In this document: positions 16,241 to 26,344 of the stretch, one piece after another | Layout: each line of letters starts with the position of its first letter | Numbering within the stretch: the stretch's first letter is position 1 | Assembly (NCBI GenBank): GCA_902617625.1 | Contig: CACMXJ010000005.1 | Span: 1 to 64,000, forward strand | Direction of reading: 5' to 3' | From: an uncultured Pelagibacteraceae bacterium | Lineage (GTDB): Bacteria > Pseudomonadota > Alphaproteobacteria > Pelagibacterales > Pelagibacteraceae | DNA length: 64,000 nucleotides | Translations under genes and position numbers: made by a program | Notes under the pieces: model-generated | The model's input: the letters and a program-made list of their open reading frames with translations, nothing else | Database searches by the model: none | Told to the model about the DNA's origin: nothing

Positions 16241-17662
16241 ATGTCTCATATGAGTAATTTCTTTGAAAAATCTGACGTATCTAGAAAAGAGGCTGAAAGT
16301 ATTATTTCTGACACTTTGCAAAAATGTGATGATGGTGAATTGTATCTGGAAAATTCAAAATCTGAGTCGATACTATTAGATGATAACAAAATTAAAAATT
16401 CTAGTTATAATTCAGATTTAGGATTTGGCTTTAGAGCTATATCTGATGAAGTGGTCGCTTATTCTCATTCTAATGAGATTTCTAAGAACTCTTTAAAACA
16501 ATCTTCAGAAAATTTAAAGTCAACTTTAAAATCTGTCAAAGGTACTTACAATCATGAAATTCCTAAATCAAATAAAAAGTATTATGACAATATTAATCCT
16601 ATAGAGCAAAAATCTCTTAATGAAAAAATTAAAATATTGAACTATGTAAATGATTATTTACGATCTAAAGGCGAAAAGGTTAAACAAGTTACAGCTAATT
16701 TTTTGGGAGAGCAAAAGTCTGTAGAAATAATTAGATCTGGTGGAGAGACTTTGTCAGATGTCCGTCCTTTAGTAAGATTTAATGTGTCAGTTATGGTGGA
16801 GAAAGATGGCAGAAAAGAAACAGGCGTATACGGTGTTGGTGGAAGGCAATCTTATGACTCATATTTAAAAGATGAAAATTGGAAAAGTGTTTGTGACGAA
16901 GCTTTAAGGATAGCATCAGTAAATTTAGAGAGTAAACCTGCGCCAGCAGGAGAGATGAAGGTTGTACTCGGACCTGGGTGGCCAGCAATATTAATTCATG
17001 AGGCTGTTGGTCATGGTTTAGAAGGAGATTTCAATAGAAAGAAAACTTCAGCATTTCATAATCTGATGGGCCAAAAAGTTGCAAGTGAAGGAGTTACAAT
17101 TATTGATGACGGTACCATTGATAATAGAAGAGGCAGTCTTACAATTGATGATGAGGGAACACCAACAGAAAAAACTGTTTTAATTGAAAATGGAATTTTA
17201 AAAAATTTTATGCAAGACAGGCTCAATGCACGTTTGATGAAAACAAGATCTACTGGTAGTGGAAGAAGAGAAAACTATAGACATATAGTTCTACCAAGAA
17301 TGAGAAATACGATGATGCTAAGTGGTAAGCAAACCCAAGAAGAAATGATTAAGGCAGTCGACAAAGGTATTTTTGCAGTAAGTTTTGGTGGTGGACAAGT
17401 TGATATTACATCTGGAAAATTTGTATTTAATTGCACTGAAGCTTATGAAATTGTTAATGGCAAAATTGGATCACCAATTAAGGGTGCAACATTAATTGGA
17501 GACGGTCCTTCAATTTTAAAAGAAGTTTCTATGGTAGGCAATGATATGATGATGGACCCTGGAATTGGAACATGTGGTAAAGCTGGACAAGGTGTCCCCG
17601 TAGGTGTAGCGCAGCCATCTATATTAATTAATAAGATGACTGTGGGTGGTACGAAACTTTAA
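16241..17662 (+). CDS. tldD: Metalloprotease TldD
   Basis: Catalytic half of the TldD/TldE heterodimeric zinc protease, which trims unfolded peptides (for example leader peptides of modified peptides and the CcdA antitoxin in E. coli). The 473-residue protein contains the metal motif HEAVGHGLEGD with H253 and H258 as HExxxH ligands. Typical TldD landmarks are the GPGWPAILIHEAVGH approach and the C-terminal TCGKAGQGVPVGVAQPS stretch. The partner pmbA (TldE) begins immediately after the stop codon. A second in-frame ATG at 16250 is an alternative start. Confidence 0.95.
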   Translation: MSHMSNFFEKSDVSRKEAESIISDTLQKCDDGELYLENSKSESILLDDNKIKNSSYNSDLGFGFRAISDEVVAYSHSNEISKNSLKQSSENLKSTLKSVKGTYNHEIPKSNKKYYDNINPIEQKSLNEKIKILNYVNDYLRSKGEKVKQVTANFLGEQKSVEIIRSGGETLSDVRPLVRFNVSVMVEKDGRKETGVYGVGGRQSYDSYLKDENWKSVCDEALRIASVNLESKPAPAGEMKVVLGPGWPAILIHEAVGHGLEGDFNRKKTSAFHNLMGQKVASEGVTIIDDGTIDNRRGSLTIDDEGTPTEKTVLIENGILKNFMQDRLNARLMKTRSTGSGRRENYRHIVLPRMRNTMMLSGKQTQEEMIKAVDKGIFAVSFGGGQVDITSGKFVFNCTEAYEIVNGKIGSPIKGATLIGDGPSILKEVSMVGNDMMMDPGIGTCGKAGQGVPVGVAQPSILINKMTVGGTKL

Positions 17663-18979
17663 ATGGTTAAAGATCAAGAATTTTTAGAAACAAAAGCATC
17701 TTATTGTTTAGGTTTAGCAAAGAAATTAGGTGCAACAGACTCAAGTGTGGTTGTAAAGAATTCGATTTCTGAAACTGTAAATTTTAGAAATAAAAAATTA
17801 GATGAGTCTAATAGATCAGATGATCTAGGCCTAAGCATCACTACGTATATTGGTAAAAAAAAATCATCAATATCTTCCTCTAATTTGCTTAATGACAATT
17901 TAAATATTTTAATTGAAAAATGTATTGAGACTACAAAAAATACACCTGGGGATGAATTTAATTCTTTACCGGACAGGGATTTACTTGCAAAAGAAGTTAA
18001 AGACCTAAATCTTTATGATGAAACTCATATAGAAAATAGTCAAAAAATAGATTATCTAAAAAAATTAGAGGCTGCAGCTTCCAACGATAAAAAAATTGTT
18101 AATACTGAGTCTAGTTTTACTCAAAATAAATCTAATTTTGTTTTAGCAAACAGCGAAGGTTTTTGTGATGGTTACAAAACATCTTCATTTACAGCATCAA
18201 GTGTAACAGTTGCAAAAGATAAAAAAAGCATGGAAAGAGATTATGAATATTCTAGTAAATGTTTTTTTAAGGATCTAGATGATGCAAATGAATTAGGCAA
18301 TTTAGCTGCTAATCAAACTATTAGAAAATTAAGTCCAAAAAAAATTGGGAGTGAGAAAATTGCTATAATTTTTGATAAAAGAATAGCTAAGGGAGTATTA
18401 AGTACTTTTGCAAGCGCTATTTCCTCATCAGCAATATCAAGAGGAACTTCTTTTTTAAAGGATAAAGTTAATCAAAAAATATTCTCAGATAAAATTAATG
18501 TATTTGACAAACCTGATATGCTCAAAGGATTAGGCTCAAGAAATTTTGATAGTGAAGGGGTAAAAACCGACACACTTAAATTAGTGGATCAAGGAATTTT
18601 GAAACATTATCTGATTGATACTTATAATGGAAAAAAATTAAATCTTAAATCTAATGGAAGATGTGGAGGAACAAGTAATCTTTATTTTGAAAATGGAAAT
18701 ATTAATTTTAAAGATTTACTGAATTCACATTCAAAAAGTCTTTACATTACCGAAACCATAGGACATGGAAGTAATATTGTAACCGGAGATTATTCAGTTG
18801 GAGCAACCGGGTTTTTAATTGAAAATGGTGAGTTTAAATCTCCAATAAATGAAATTACTATAGCAGGTAATTTTAAAGACATGTTTCAAAATATTACCTT
18901 AGCAAATGATTTGGAGTTCAAATATGCAACTAACTCACCAACCATGTTAATAGAGGGAATGGTTGTTGCTGGTAAATGA
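17663..18979 (+). CDS. pmbA: TldE/PmbA, partner subunit of the TldD protease
   Basis: A 438-residue paralogue of TldD that lacks the HExxxH zinc motif and forms the heterodimer that encloses the active site. Shared fold features are the NxRNKKLDESN-type strand near the N-terminus, the AIIFDKRIAKGVLSTFASAISSSA helix, and the C-terminal TGDYSVGATGFLIENGE and LIEGMVVAGK strands. It begins directly after tldD with no gap and its stop overlaps the start of the flavoprotein gene (ATGA), so the three genes form one operon. Confidence 0.94.
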   Translation: MVKDQEFLETKASYCLGLAKKLGATDSSVVVKNSISETVNFRNKKLDESNRSDDLGLSITTYIGKKKSSISSSNLLNDNLNILIEKCIETTKNTPGDEFNSLPDRDLLAKEVKDLNLYDETHIENSQKIDYLKKLEAAASNDKKIVNTESSFTQNKSNFVLANSEGFCDGYKTSSFTASSVTVAKDKKSMERDYEYSSKCFFKDLDDANELGNLAANQTIRKLSPKKIGSEKIAIIFDKRIAKGVLSTFASAISSSAISRGTSFLKDKVNQKIFSDKINVFDKPDMLKGLGSRNFDSEGVKTDTLKLVDQGILKHYLIDTYNGKKLNLKSNGRCGGTSNLYFENGNINFKDLLNSHSKSLYITETIGHGSNIVTGDYSVGATGFLIENGEFKSPINEITIAGNFKDMFQNITLANDLEFKYATNSPTMLIEGMVVAGK

Positions 18980-19956
18980 GTGAATTTTGTATAATTGGTT
19001 CTGGAATATCTGGATCCACAATTGCAAATCTTCTTAATAAAAAATATTCAGTAGTTTTGTTCGATAAAGCAAGAGGTCCTGGGGGTCGTGCATCTTTTAA
19101 AAGAATAAAAGGCAAAACAGGCTTTGATCATGGCACTCAGTATATTTCACCAAAAACTAAGGAATTTAAAAAATTTACAAAAGATTTAATAAAAAAAAGA
19201 ATTTTAAAAGTATGGAGAGGCAAACATGTTTTTCTTAATTCAAAAAAAAAAGAAGATAAAAAACATTTAAAAGTAATTGGTAAAAATGGAAATAATGACA
19301 TTAGCAAACATTTGCTAAAGAAAATTAATTGCAACTATCACAGTGAATTAAAAAAAATCTATTATAAAAATAAACTTTGGTATTTGTTATTTGACGATGG
19401 AAAATTAAGATCTTTTAAAAACTTAATTTTGACTTGTCCTTTTCCACAATTAAAAAAACTTTCTAAGAAATTTATTAATAACTCTTTTTTAAGAAAATCA
19501 ATAAAAATGGATGCAAATATTACTACTATGATTGCAATAAAAAAAAACAAGAATTCAAATAGTAGCTATCTTTTTGAAGACTCAATTCTGGGCTGGGCAG
19601 GAAATGAAAACTCAAAAAAAAGATTTAAATCAAAATATGATTTATGGACTCTTCAAAGTACATTTAAATGGGCAAATAAAAAGATTAATAAAAACAAGAA
19701 TAACAAAAAAGAAAATTCACAAATTATGATCGATAAATTTTTTAAACTTTCAAATATCAAAAAAACAAAAATTTATTATTCACTTAATCACGGTTGGCAT
19801 TATTCTTCAAATTCGAGACCATTTAAAATTAAGAGTTTTTGGGATCCTAGGAAAAGATTAGGTGTTTGTGCCGATTGGTTTGTAGGACCTAGATTAGAGT
19901 CAGGATGGATAAGTGCACATGATTTATTTAGAAAAATCTCAAGAGAAATTAATTAA
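18976..19956 (+). CDS. Renalase-like FAD-dependent oxidoreductase
   Basis: A 326-residue flavoprotein with an N-terminal Rossmann motif IGSGISG (G8-x-G10-x-x-G13) and the second FAD contact FDKARGPGGRAS (about 29-40), followed by the FDHGTQYI strand typical of renalase/COG3380-type NAD(P)/FAD amine oxidase relatives. The C-terminal GVCADWFVGPRLESGWISAHDL segment closes the FAD site, as in the family. Bacterial renalases oxidise mis-isomerised dihydronicotinamides, but the substrate here is unknown. It overlaps pmbA by 4 bp (ATGA), and its end overlaps the convergent DUF6134 gene by 8 bp. Confidence 0.85.
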   Translation: MSEFCIIGSGISGSTIANLLNKKYSVVLFDKARGPGGRASFKRIKGKTGFDHGTQYISPKTKEFKKFTKDLIKKRILKVWRGKHVFLNSKKKEDKKHLKVIGKNGNNDISKHLLKKINCNYHSELKKIYYKNKLWYLLFDDGKLRSFKNLILTCPFPQLKKLSKKFINNSFLRKSIKMDANITTMIAIKKNKNSNSSYLFEDSILGWAGNENSKKRFKSKYDLWTLQSTFKWANKKINKNKNNKKENSQIMIDKFFKLSNIKKTKIYYSLNHGWHYSSNSRPFKIKSFWDPRKRLGVCADWFVGPRLESGWISAHDLFRKISREIN

Positions 19957-20629
19957 AATTCTTTAATTTATATTCCCAGTTACCCATTCTTGAATAGGAT
20001 ACTTTTAATATCATTAAATTTTTACGATCATACCAAATGTCAAAATCTAATCTTTTATCTTTCGGTATACTCATGTCTTTAGACTTCAGTGTAAAATGAT
20101 CAACATCATAAACTTTTCCATAAAGATCTATTTTTTCTTTACCTAAAAAAGTTACAACTTGATCCTTAATACTCCCTGAGATAGGACTTATTTGAGAACT
20201 CGCTTGTAAAATTTTGTGATTCCACCAATTTCCAATCACGTTATCAGTTGAGGCTTCTCCATTATATGAAGAGCCTTTGATATCAAATTTTTTATTTTTT
20301 TGATCAAATGTTAAATAAACAAACTTCTTTTTGTCATTTTGTAAAGTTTTAGAATTATAAGAAACTAATTGATCTTTGAAATATTTTTCCTCGCTATAGC
20401 CTTCAACTTGGAAAACTGTTGCTCCCAAAAGTTTAACTACAAACTTAATTTGATTAGTAACAATAGTTTCTGATCCATTTCTATTGAAAAAATAATGATT
20501 ATAGCCAATAAGCTCACCATTTCGAAAAATCTCCATCTCAATTTTGTTGTATTTAATGTAATGACCAATATGAGCGATTGAATTTGTTGGATAAATAAAA
20601 AGAAATAAAATGACTATAATTTTTTTCAT
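19949..20629 (-). CDS. DUF6134-like secreted/periplasmic protein
   Basis: A 226-residue protein with a clear signal peptide (hydrophobic residues 4-17, likely cut after SIA at about residue 19). The mature part is predicted all-beta and matches the DUF6134 layout: an early MEIFRNGELIGYNHYFF strand pair (read as function 'non-native sugar or lipid binding' would be speculation), a central YFKDQLVSYNSKT strand and a late FDIWYDRKNLMILKVSY pair. Such proteins are periplasmic with no known function and are common in alphaproteobacteria. Divergent from the YczE-like gene 50 bp away. Confidence 0.75.
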   Translation of the reverse strand: MKKIIVILFLFIYPTNSIAHIGHYIKYNKIEMEIFRNGELIGYNHYFFNRNGSETIVTNQIKFVVKLLGATVFQVEGYSEEKYFKDQLVSYNSKTLQNDKKKFVYLTFDQKNKKFDIKGSSYNGEASTDNVIGNWWNHKILQASSQISPISGSIKDQVVTFLGKEKIDLYGKVYDVDHFTLKSKDMSIPKDKRLDFDIWYDRKNLMILKVSYSRMGNWEYKLKNFN

Positions 20630-20679
20630 TTAACAACTAGTTTAATAGACTTTATTAACAATAGAAATAACTTATTAAA

Positions 20680-21327
20680 ATGTTTTTAAAAATTAAGAAA
20701 ATACCAAGGGTCAATTGGAGTTCAGATAAGCCTTATAATTTTAAACCAAAATTCTCTACATTCTTTTTTTTATGTTTTGGCTTGATGTTATTTGGTCTTG
20801 GAGAAGGTCTATTAATTGTATCTTTTACTGGTGCTTCTCCATGGAGTGTTTTAGCTCAAGGTATTTCTTTAAATGTTAATTTGAGTATAGGAACAATAAC
20901 ATTTTTGATAAGTGTTGCAGTTTTAATTTTGTGGATACCGCTTGGTCAAAAATTAGGGATGGGGACAATACTTAATGCAATCATTATTGCACTGATGATC
21001 GATCTTTGTATAAAATTTGTTCCAACCCCATCTAATTACTTTTATCAATTAATTCTGGCAATAATTTCAGTAATAACCGTTGGGATTGGTGGAGGTATTT
21101 ATTTAGTATCTAATCTTGGAGCTGGACCAAGAGATGGTTTGATGATTGGTCTCCAAAAAAAAACAAATTTACCAGTTGCTGCCGTAAGAGCATTCTTAGA
21201 AATTTCTGTTGTAAGTATTGGATGGTACTTAGGTGGAACTGTGGGAGTAGGAACTTTATTATTTGCTTTTGGAATTGGTCCTTGTGTTGCCTTAGGCCTG
21301 TATTTAGTTGATAAAATTTTCGATTAG
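20680..21327 (+). CDS. YczE/YyaS/YitT-family integral membrane protein
   Basis: A 215-residue protein with five or six hydrophobic helices. The repeats GASPWSVLAQGISL and LGAGPRDGLMIGLQKKT are the family's signature half-helix motifs (residues about 48-61 and 146-162), one in each half, suggesting an internal duplication. YczE-family proteins are found in many bacteria, sometimes beside regulators, and their substrate is unknown. The stop codon interlocks with the stop of the convergent typA gene (TTAG). Confidence 0.85.
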   Translation: MFLKIKKIPRVNWSSDKPYNFKPKFSTFFFLCFGLMLFGLGEGLLIVSFTGASPWSVLAQGISLNVNLSIGTITFLISVAVLILWIPLGQKLGMGTILNAIIIALMIDLCIKFVPTPSNYFYQLILAIISVITVGIGGGIYLVSNLGAGPRDGLMIGLQKKTNLPVAAVRAFLEISVVSIGWYLGGTVGVGTLLFAFGIGPCVALGLYLVDKIFD

Positions 21328-23150
21328 GCTGCAGCGCCTGATTTTTCACTTCTCTTTCTCTCATGCGGATCGAGAATGGCTTTTCTTAGTCTACAAGAGT
21401 CCGGAGTGATTTCTAAAGCCTCATCAGTATTTAACATACTTAATTGCTCTGCGATGGACATTTTTCTTACTGGTGTGAGAACGACATTTTCATCTGTACC
21501 TTGTGTTCTCATATTAGTTAATTTTTTGCCTTTCATAACATTAATAATCATATCTCCAGGTTTAGGAGATAATCCCACAATCATACCTGGATAAACAGGA
21601 TCATTATGAGTTACAAACATCTCTCCTCTAGCCTGTAAATTAAATATTGCAAATGCAACTGCTTTTCCTTGTTCCATTGAAATAAGTGCACCATTTCTTC
21701 TACCCTCCATTTCACCCTCAAATGGTCCATACGCATGAAAAATTCTGTTTATTACTCCATTACCTTTTGTAAGTGTTAGAAACCGGCTTGTGTATCCCAT
21801 TAATCCTCTTGTTGGTGCATGAAAGATTAATCTTTTTTTATTTTTACCAGTATCTTTTAATTCTATTAATTTGCCTTTTCTTCTATTCATAGAGTCAATA
21901 ATTTTTGATGAATGTTCTTCATCTAGGTCCATAGTTATTTCTTCTATTGGCTCAAGTTTGCTACCATTCTCATCTTTTTTATAGAGAACTTTTGGGGGAC
22001 TAACTGTCATTTCAAAACCTTCTCTTCTCATCTGAGTAAGCAAAATTTCTAACATTAATTCACCTCGACCGCTTACAACAAAAGAATCATTACCCTCATT
22101 TTCTGTAAAAGTAATTCCAACATTATTCTGCGCTTCTTGAAGCAACCTATCTCTTATTTGAGTACTTGTAAGTTTTTTACCCTCAGTTCCTGCAAGAGGA
22201 GATGTGTTTACGGTAATGGTAATAGACATTGTTGGTGGATCGATTGGAGTAGCTTTGATAGGATCATTCACCTCAAGATTACAAATTGTGTCAGCAACAT
22301 TTGCTTTTTCTAAACCAGCGACAACTACAATGTCTCCCGCCTCACCGATTTCGATTGGTACTTTTTTTGTGCCCTCATATCTAAAAATTTTAGTAAGTCT
22401 TCCCTCATCCACTTTTTCACCCTTTAAATTTATTGCCTTGATCGATTGATTAGCTTTTGCAGTTCCTTGAGCAATTCTTCCGACTAAGCTTCTACCTAAG
22501 AAATTGTCTGCATAAAGAAGAGTAGACAGCATTGCAAAAGGTTTTGTTTTATCAAGTTCAGCAGGTTTTACATGATCAATAATTTGATCTAATAAAGGAT
22601 TTAAATTTTCCCTTGGACCATCAATTTCTTTGTCAGCCCAACCAGATCTTCCACTCGCATATAAAACTGGAAAGTCTAGTTGATCTTCATTTGCATCTAA
22701 ACTTACAAATAAATCAAAAGTCTCATCTAAAACTTCATTAGCTCTTTGATCTGATTTGTCTAATTTATTGATTACAACAATTGGTTTTAAACCTTGTTTT
22801 AGAGCTTTAGAAAGCACAAATTTTGTTTGAGGCATAACCCCTTCAGCAGAGTCAATTAAGAGCAATGCACCATCCGCCATGCTTAAAACTCTTTCAACTT
22901 CTGCTGCAAAATCTCGGTGACCTGGTGTATCAATAATATTTATTCTCGAATCTTTCCAATTAATTGATGCAGGTTTTGCTAAAATTGTTATTCCTCTTTC
23001 TTTCTCAAGTTCACCCGAGTCCATTAATCTTTCGTCAACAACTTCATTTTCCCTAAAAGAGCCGCTTTGTTTCATCAGATTATCAATTAAGGTAGTCTTT
23101 CCGTGATCAACGTGTGCGATTATGGTGATGTTTCTAATATCTTTGCTCAT
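21324..23150 (-). CDS. typA: Ribosome-associated GTPase TypA/BipA
   Basis: Translational GTPase of the EF-G/LepA group that helps 50S subunit assembly and stress adaptation. The 608-residue length is standard. G1 AHVDHGKTTL (residues 12-21), the RGITI switch I motif, DTPGHRDF (G3) and NKLDKSD (G4) are all intact, followed by the EF-Tu-like domain 2 and two alpha/beta domains ending with the TypA-specific C-terminal region (LTPVRKMSIAEQLSMLNTDEALEITP in shortened form). It lies downstream of groESL and the 38-codon gene on the same strand. Confidence 0.97.
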   Translation of the reverse strand: MSKDIRNITIIAHVDHGKTTLIDNLMKQSGSFRENEVVDERLMDSGELEKERGITILAKPASINWKDSRINIIDTPGHRDFAAEVERVLSMADGALLLIDSAEGVMPQTKFVLSKALKQGLKPIVVINKLDKSDQRANEVLDETFDLFVSLDANEDQLDFPVLYASGRSGWADKEIDGPRENLNPLLDQIIDHVKPAELDKTKPFAMLSTLLYADNFLGRSLVGRIAQGTAKANQSIKAINLKGEKVDEGRLTKIFRYEGTKKVPIEIGEAGDIVVVAGLEKANVADTICNLEVNDPIKATPIDPPTMSITITVNTSPLAGTEGKKLTSTQIRDRLLQEAQNNVGITFTENEGNDSFVVSGRGELMLEILLTQMRREGFEMTVSPPKVLYKKDENGSKLEPIEEITMDLDEEHSSKIIDSMNRRKGKLIELKDTGKNKKRLIFHAPTRGLMGYTSRFLTLTKGNGVINRIFHAYGPFEGEMEGRRNGALISMEQGKAVAFAIFNLQARGEMFVTHNDPVYPGMIVGLSPKPGDMIINVMKGKKLTNMRTQGTDENVVLTPVRKMSIAEQLSMLNTDEALEITPDSCRLRKAILDPHERKRSEKSGAAA

Positions 23151-23193
23151 AAATCCTGGCTCTTATACCTTAAAAATTTTTTTTGAAAACTTT

Positions 23194-23214
23194 AAAAAAA
23201 CCAATAAATATTGG
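23194..23214 (-). terminator. Probable terminator after the 38-codon gene
   Basis: On the minus strand CCAAT(A)...(T)ATTGG (23214 to 23201) is followed directly by seven Ts. The stem is short and AT-rich, but the U-tract is good. It separates the small gene from typA. Confidence 0.5.
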
Positions 23215-23235
23215 GATTTTGATCAAAAAATGTCG

Positions 23236-23352
23236 TTATTTTGTTTTTTTTGCCTTTTCTCTTTTTAATCTTCTTTTTTCTTTAAGAGTTAATTTTGGTT
23301 TTTTATTAAGACTTGAGTCCTTAAACGATTTCCCACTGTATCTTTTTGACAT
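23236..23352 (-). CDS. Small basic protein of 38 residues, unknown function
   Basis: An intact frame from ATG (23352) to TAA between groEL and typA. The product begins MSKRYSGKSFKDSS and ends in a Lys/Arg-rich helix (KLTLKEKRRLKREKAKKTK), more than a third basic, suggesting RNA or ribosome contact. Support comes from its fit in an otherwise unexplained 277-bp gap and its own downstream U-tract hairpin. No Shine-Dalgarno is evident; expression may come from read-through of the groESL terminator, whose U-tract ends about 20 bp before the ATG. Similar very short basic proteins occur in other alphaproteobacteria, but I cannot name a family. Confidence 0.65.
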   Translation of the reverse strand: MSKRYSGKSFKDSSLNKKPKLTLKEKRRLKREKAKKTK

Positions 23353-23372
23353 TGTATTATTTTAATATTTCC

Positions 23373-23402
23373 AAAAAAAAAGGCCATCAAAAGATGGCCT
23401 TT
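23373..23402 (-). terminator. Intrinsic terminator of groESL
   Basis: On the minus strand a perfect 10-bp stem AAAGGCCATC (plus-strand 23379-23388) with GATGGCCTTT (23393-23402), an AAAA/TTTT loop and a run of Ts beyond the stem. It begins 25 bp after the groEL stop. Confidence 0.9.
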
Positions 23403-23426
23403 AAATTCTTTATATTTGAGATTGGG

Positions 23427-25106
<1,680 letters not shown>

Positions 25107-25111
25107 TTAAA

Positions 25112-25402
25112 CTATTTACTTGAAATTCCCATAATGTCTGACTCTTTCATTATGCTGTATTCCTTGCCATCAATTTTAACTTCAGTCCCTGACCATTTGC
25201 CAAATAAAACTTTATCTCCAACTTTTACATCCATTGGTACCGTTTTGCCGTCTTCAGTTTTTATACCACCACCAACTGCAACTACTTTGCCTTCTTGAGG
25301 TTTTTCCTGTGCTGTGTCAGGTATGATTATTCCACCAGCAGTTTTTTCACTGCTATCTAAAACTTCTATTAAAACTCTATCGTGTAATGGTCTAAATTTC
25401 AT
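25112..25402 (-). CDS. groES: Co-chaperonin GroES (10 kDa)
   Basis: Forms the heptameric lid of GroEL. The 96-residue length, N-terminal [13 protein letters not shown], mobile-loop region [13 protein letters not shown] (about 20-32) and C-terminal [12 protein letters not shown] are canonical. The start has a good AAGGAG ribosome-binding site. It is first in the groESL operon and is preceded by a heat-shock-type promoter (25429-25456). Confidence 0.99.
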   Translation of the reverse strand: MKFRPLHDRVLIEVLDSSEKTAGGIIIPDTAQEKPQEGKVVAVGGGIKTEDGKTVPMDVKVGDKVLFGKWSGTEVKIDGKEYSIMKESDIMGISSK

Positions 25403-25428
25403 AAATTCTCCTTATTAATATGGTCTTC

Positions 25429-25456
25429 ATATAGAGACTGGCTTTACTATTTCAAG
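25429..25456 (-). promoter_or_regulatory. RpoH-type heat-shock promoter of groESL
   Basis: CTTGAAA (25456 to 25450) followed by TCTATAT (25435 to 25429). Counting from CTTG the spacer is 17 bases, agreeing with the alphaproteobacterial RpoH form CTTG-N17/18-CYTATNT with one mismatch. No stable leader hairpin is seen over the groES ribosome-binding site, unlike hsp20. Confidence 0.7.
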
Positions 25457-25525
25457 ATATAGTTAAAAATTAGTTAGTTAAAAAATAAGGGAATTTGTAG
25501 GTTTTATGGTTTATAGATTAATTTC

Positions 25526-26344
25526 ATGACTAAAAATTTAGATAATGAAGGTCTGAGTTCTATCGCAGACAATTATCAGCTATTTTATGTTGACTTATGG
25601 GGAGTGGTCCATAATGGGGTTACTCTACACCTTGAGGCAATAAAAGCTCTTAAAGAAATCAATAAAAAAAGAAAGGACTATATTTTACTCACGAATGCTC
25701 CTAGACCTAATCATGCTGTTAAATCTTTTTTAGAGAGGTTAGGCATGGAAAAAGAGATTAGAGACCATGTTTTTACCTCTGGTGAGGCAGCCCTTATTTA
25801 TTTAAAGAAAAATTTAATTAATAAAACTTTTTTTCACGTGGGGCCCCCAAGAGATTTTGATTTATTCAAAGATTTCGAAAAGATGAAATTAAATAATATA
25901 GATAAATCTGATTATATTTTGTGTACAGGATTATTTGATGATCAAGATGAAGATTTAAAATATTATAAAAATTTGTTCGAAAAAAATATTCAAAAAAAAA
26001 TGATTTGCACAAATCCGGACCTGATCGTTGACAGAGGAAACACTAGAGAATTTTGCGCTGGTTCTGTTGCAATGGTTTTTGAAAAAATGGGTGGAGAAGT
26101 TGTTTACTTTGGAAAACCTTATCCTGAAGTTTATAATCAATCTATCGATAACAAAAATAAGAAAATTCTCTCTATAGGTGATAATTTAAATACTGATATA
26201 AAAGGAGCAAACCTTTTAAATTATGACTCCTTAATAATTTCAAATGGAATTCATAAGGATGAGATCAAAGAAAAAGGAATTGAAAAAGTTGCTAAATCTT
26301 ACGAAGCAATTTGTAATTATATTCAATCAGAGCTGAAATGGTGA
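25526..26344 (+). CDS. HAD-superfamily class IIA hydrolase (TIGR01459-like)
   Basis: A 272-residue phosphatase-like protein related to NagD and pyridoxal/phosphoglycolate phosphatases. Motif I reads FYVDLWGVVHNG: the nucleophile Asp is kept, and the second Asp of DxD is Trp, which is the normal form in the TIGR01459 subgroup. Motif II is LTNAPRP, the lysine of motif III is in FGKPYPEVY and motif IV is SIGDNLNTDIKGA. The substrate is unknown. It is the first gene of a run with ribF, ileS and lspA and overlaps ribF by 7 bp. Confidence 0.88.
   Translation: MTKNLDNEGLSSIADNYQLFYVDLWGVVHNGVTLHLEAIKALKEINKKRKDYILLTNAPRPNHAVKSFLERLGMEKEIRDHVFTSGEAALIYLKKNLINKTFFHVGPPRDFDLFKDFEKMKLNNIDKSDYILCTGLFDDQDEDLKYYKNLFEKNIQKKMICTNPDLIVDRGNTREFCAGSVAMVFEKMGGEVVYFGKPYPEVYNQSIDNKNKKILSIGDNLNTDIKGANLLNYDSLIISNGIHKDEIKEKGIEKVAKSYEAICNYIQSELKW

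Noticed and set aside
23183-23365. 60-codon plus-strand frame between typA and groEL
   Set aside because: It lies antisense to the 38-codon gene and its terminator; composition is explained by the complement of Lys-rich codons, and both neighbours are on the minus strand.
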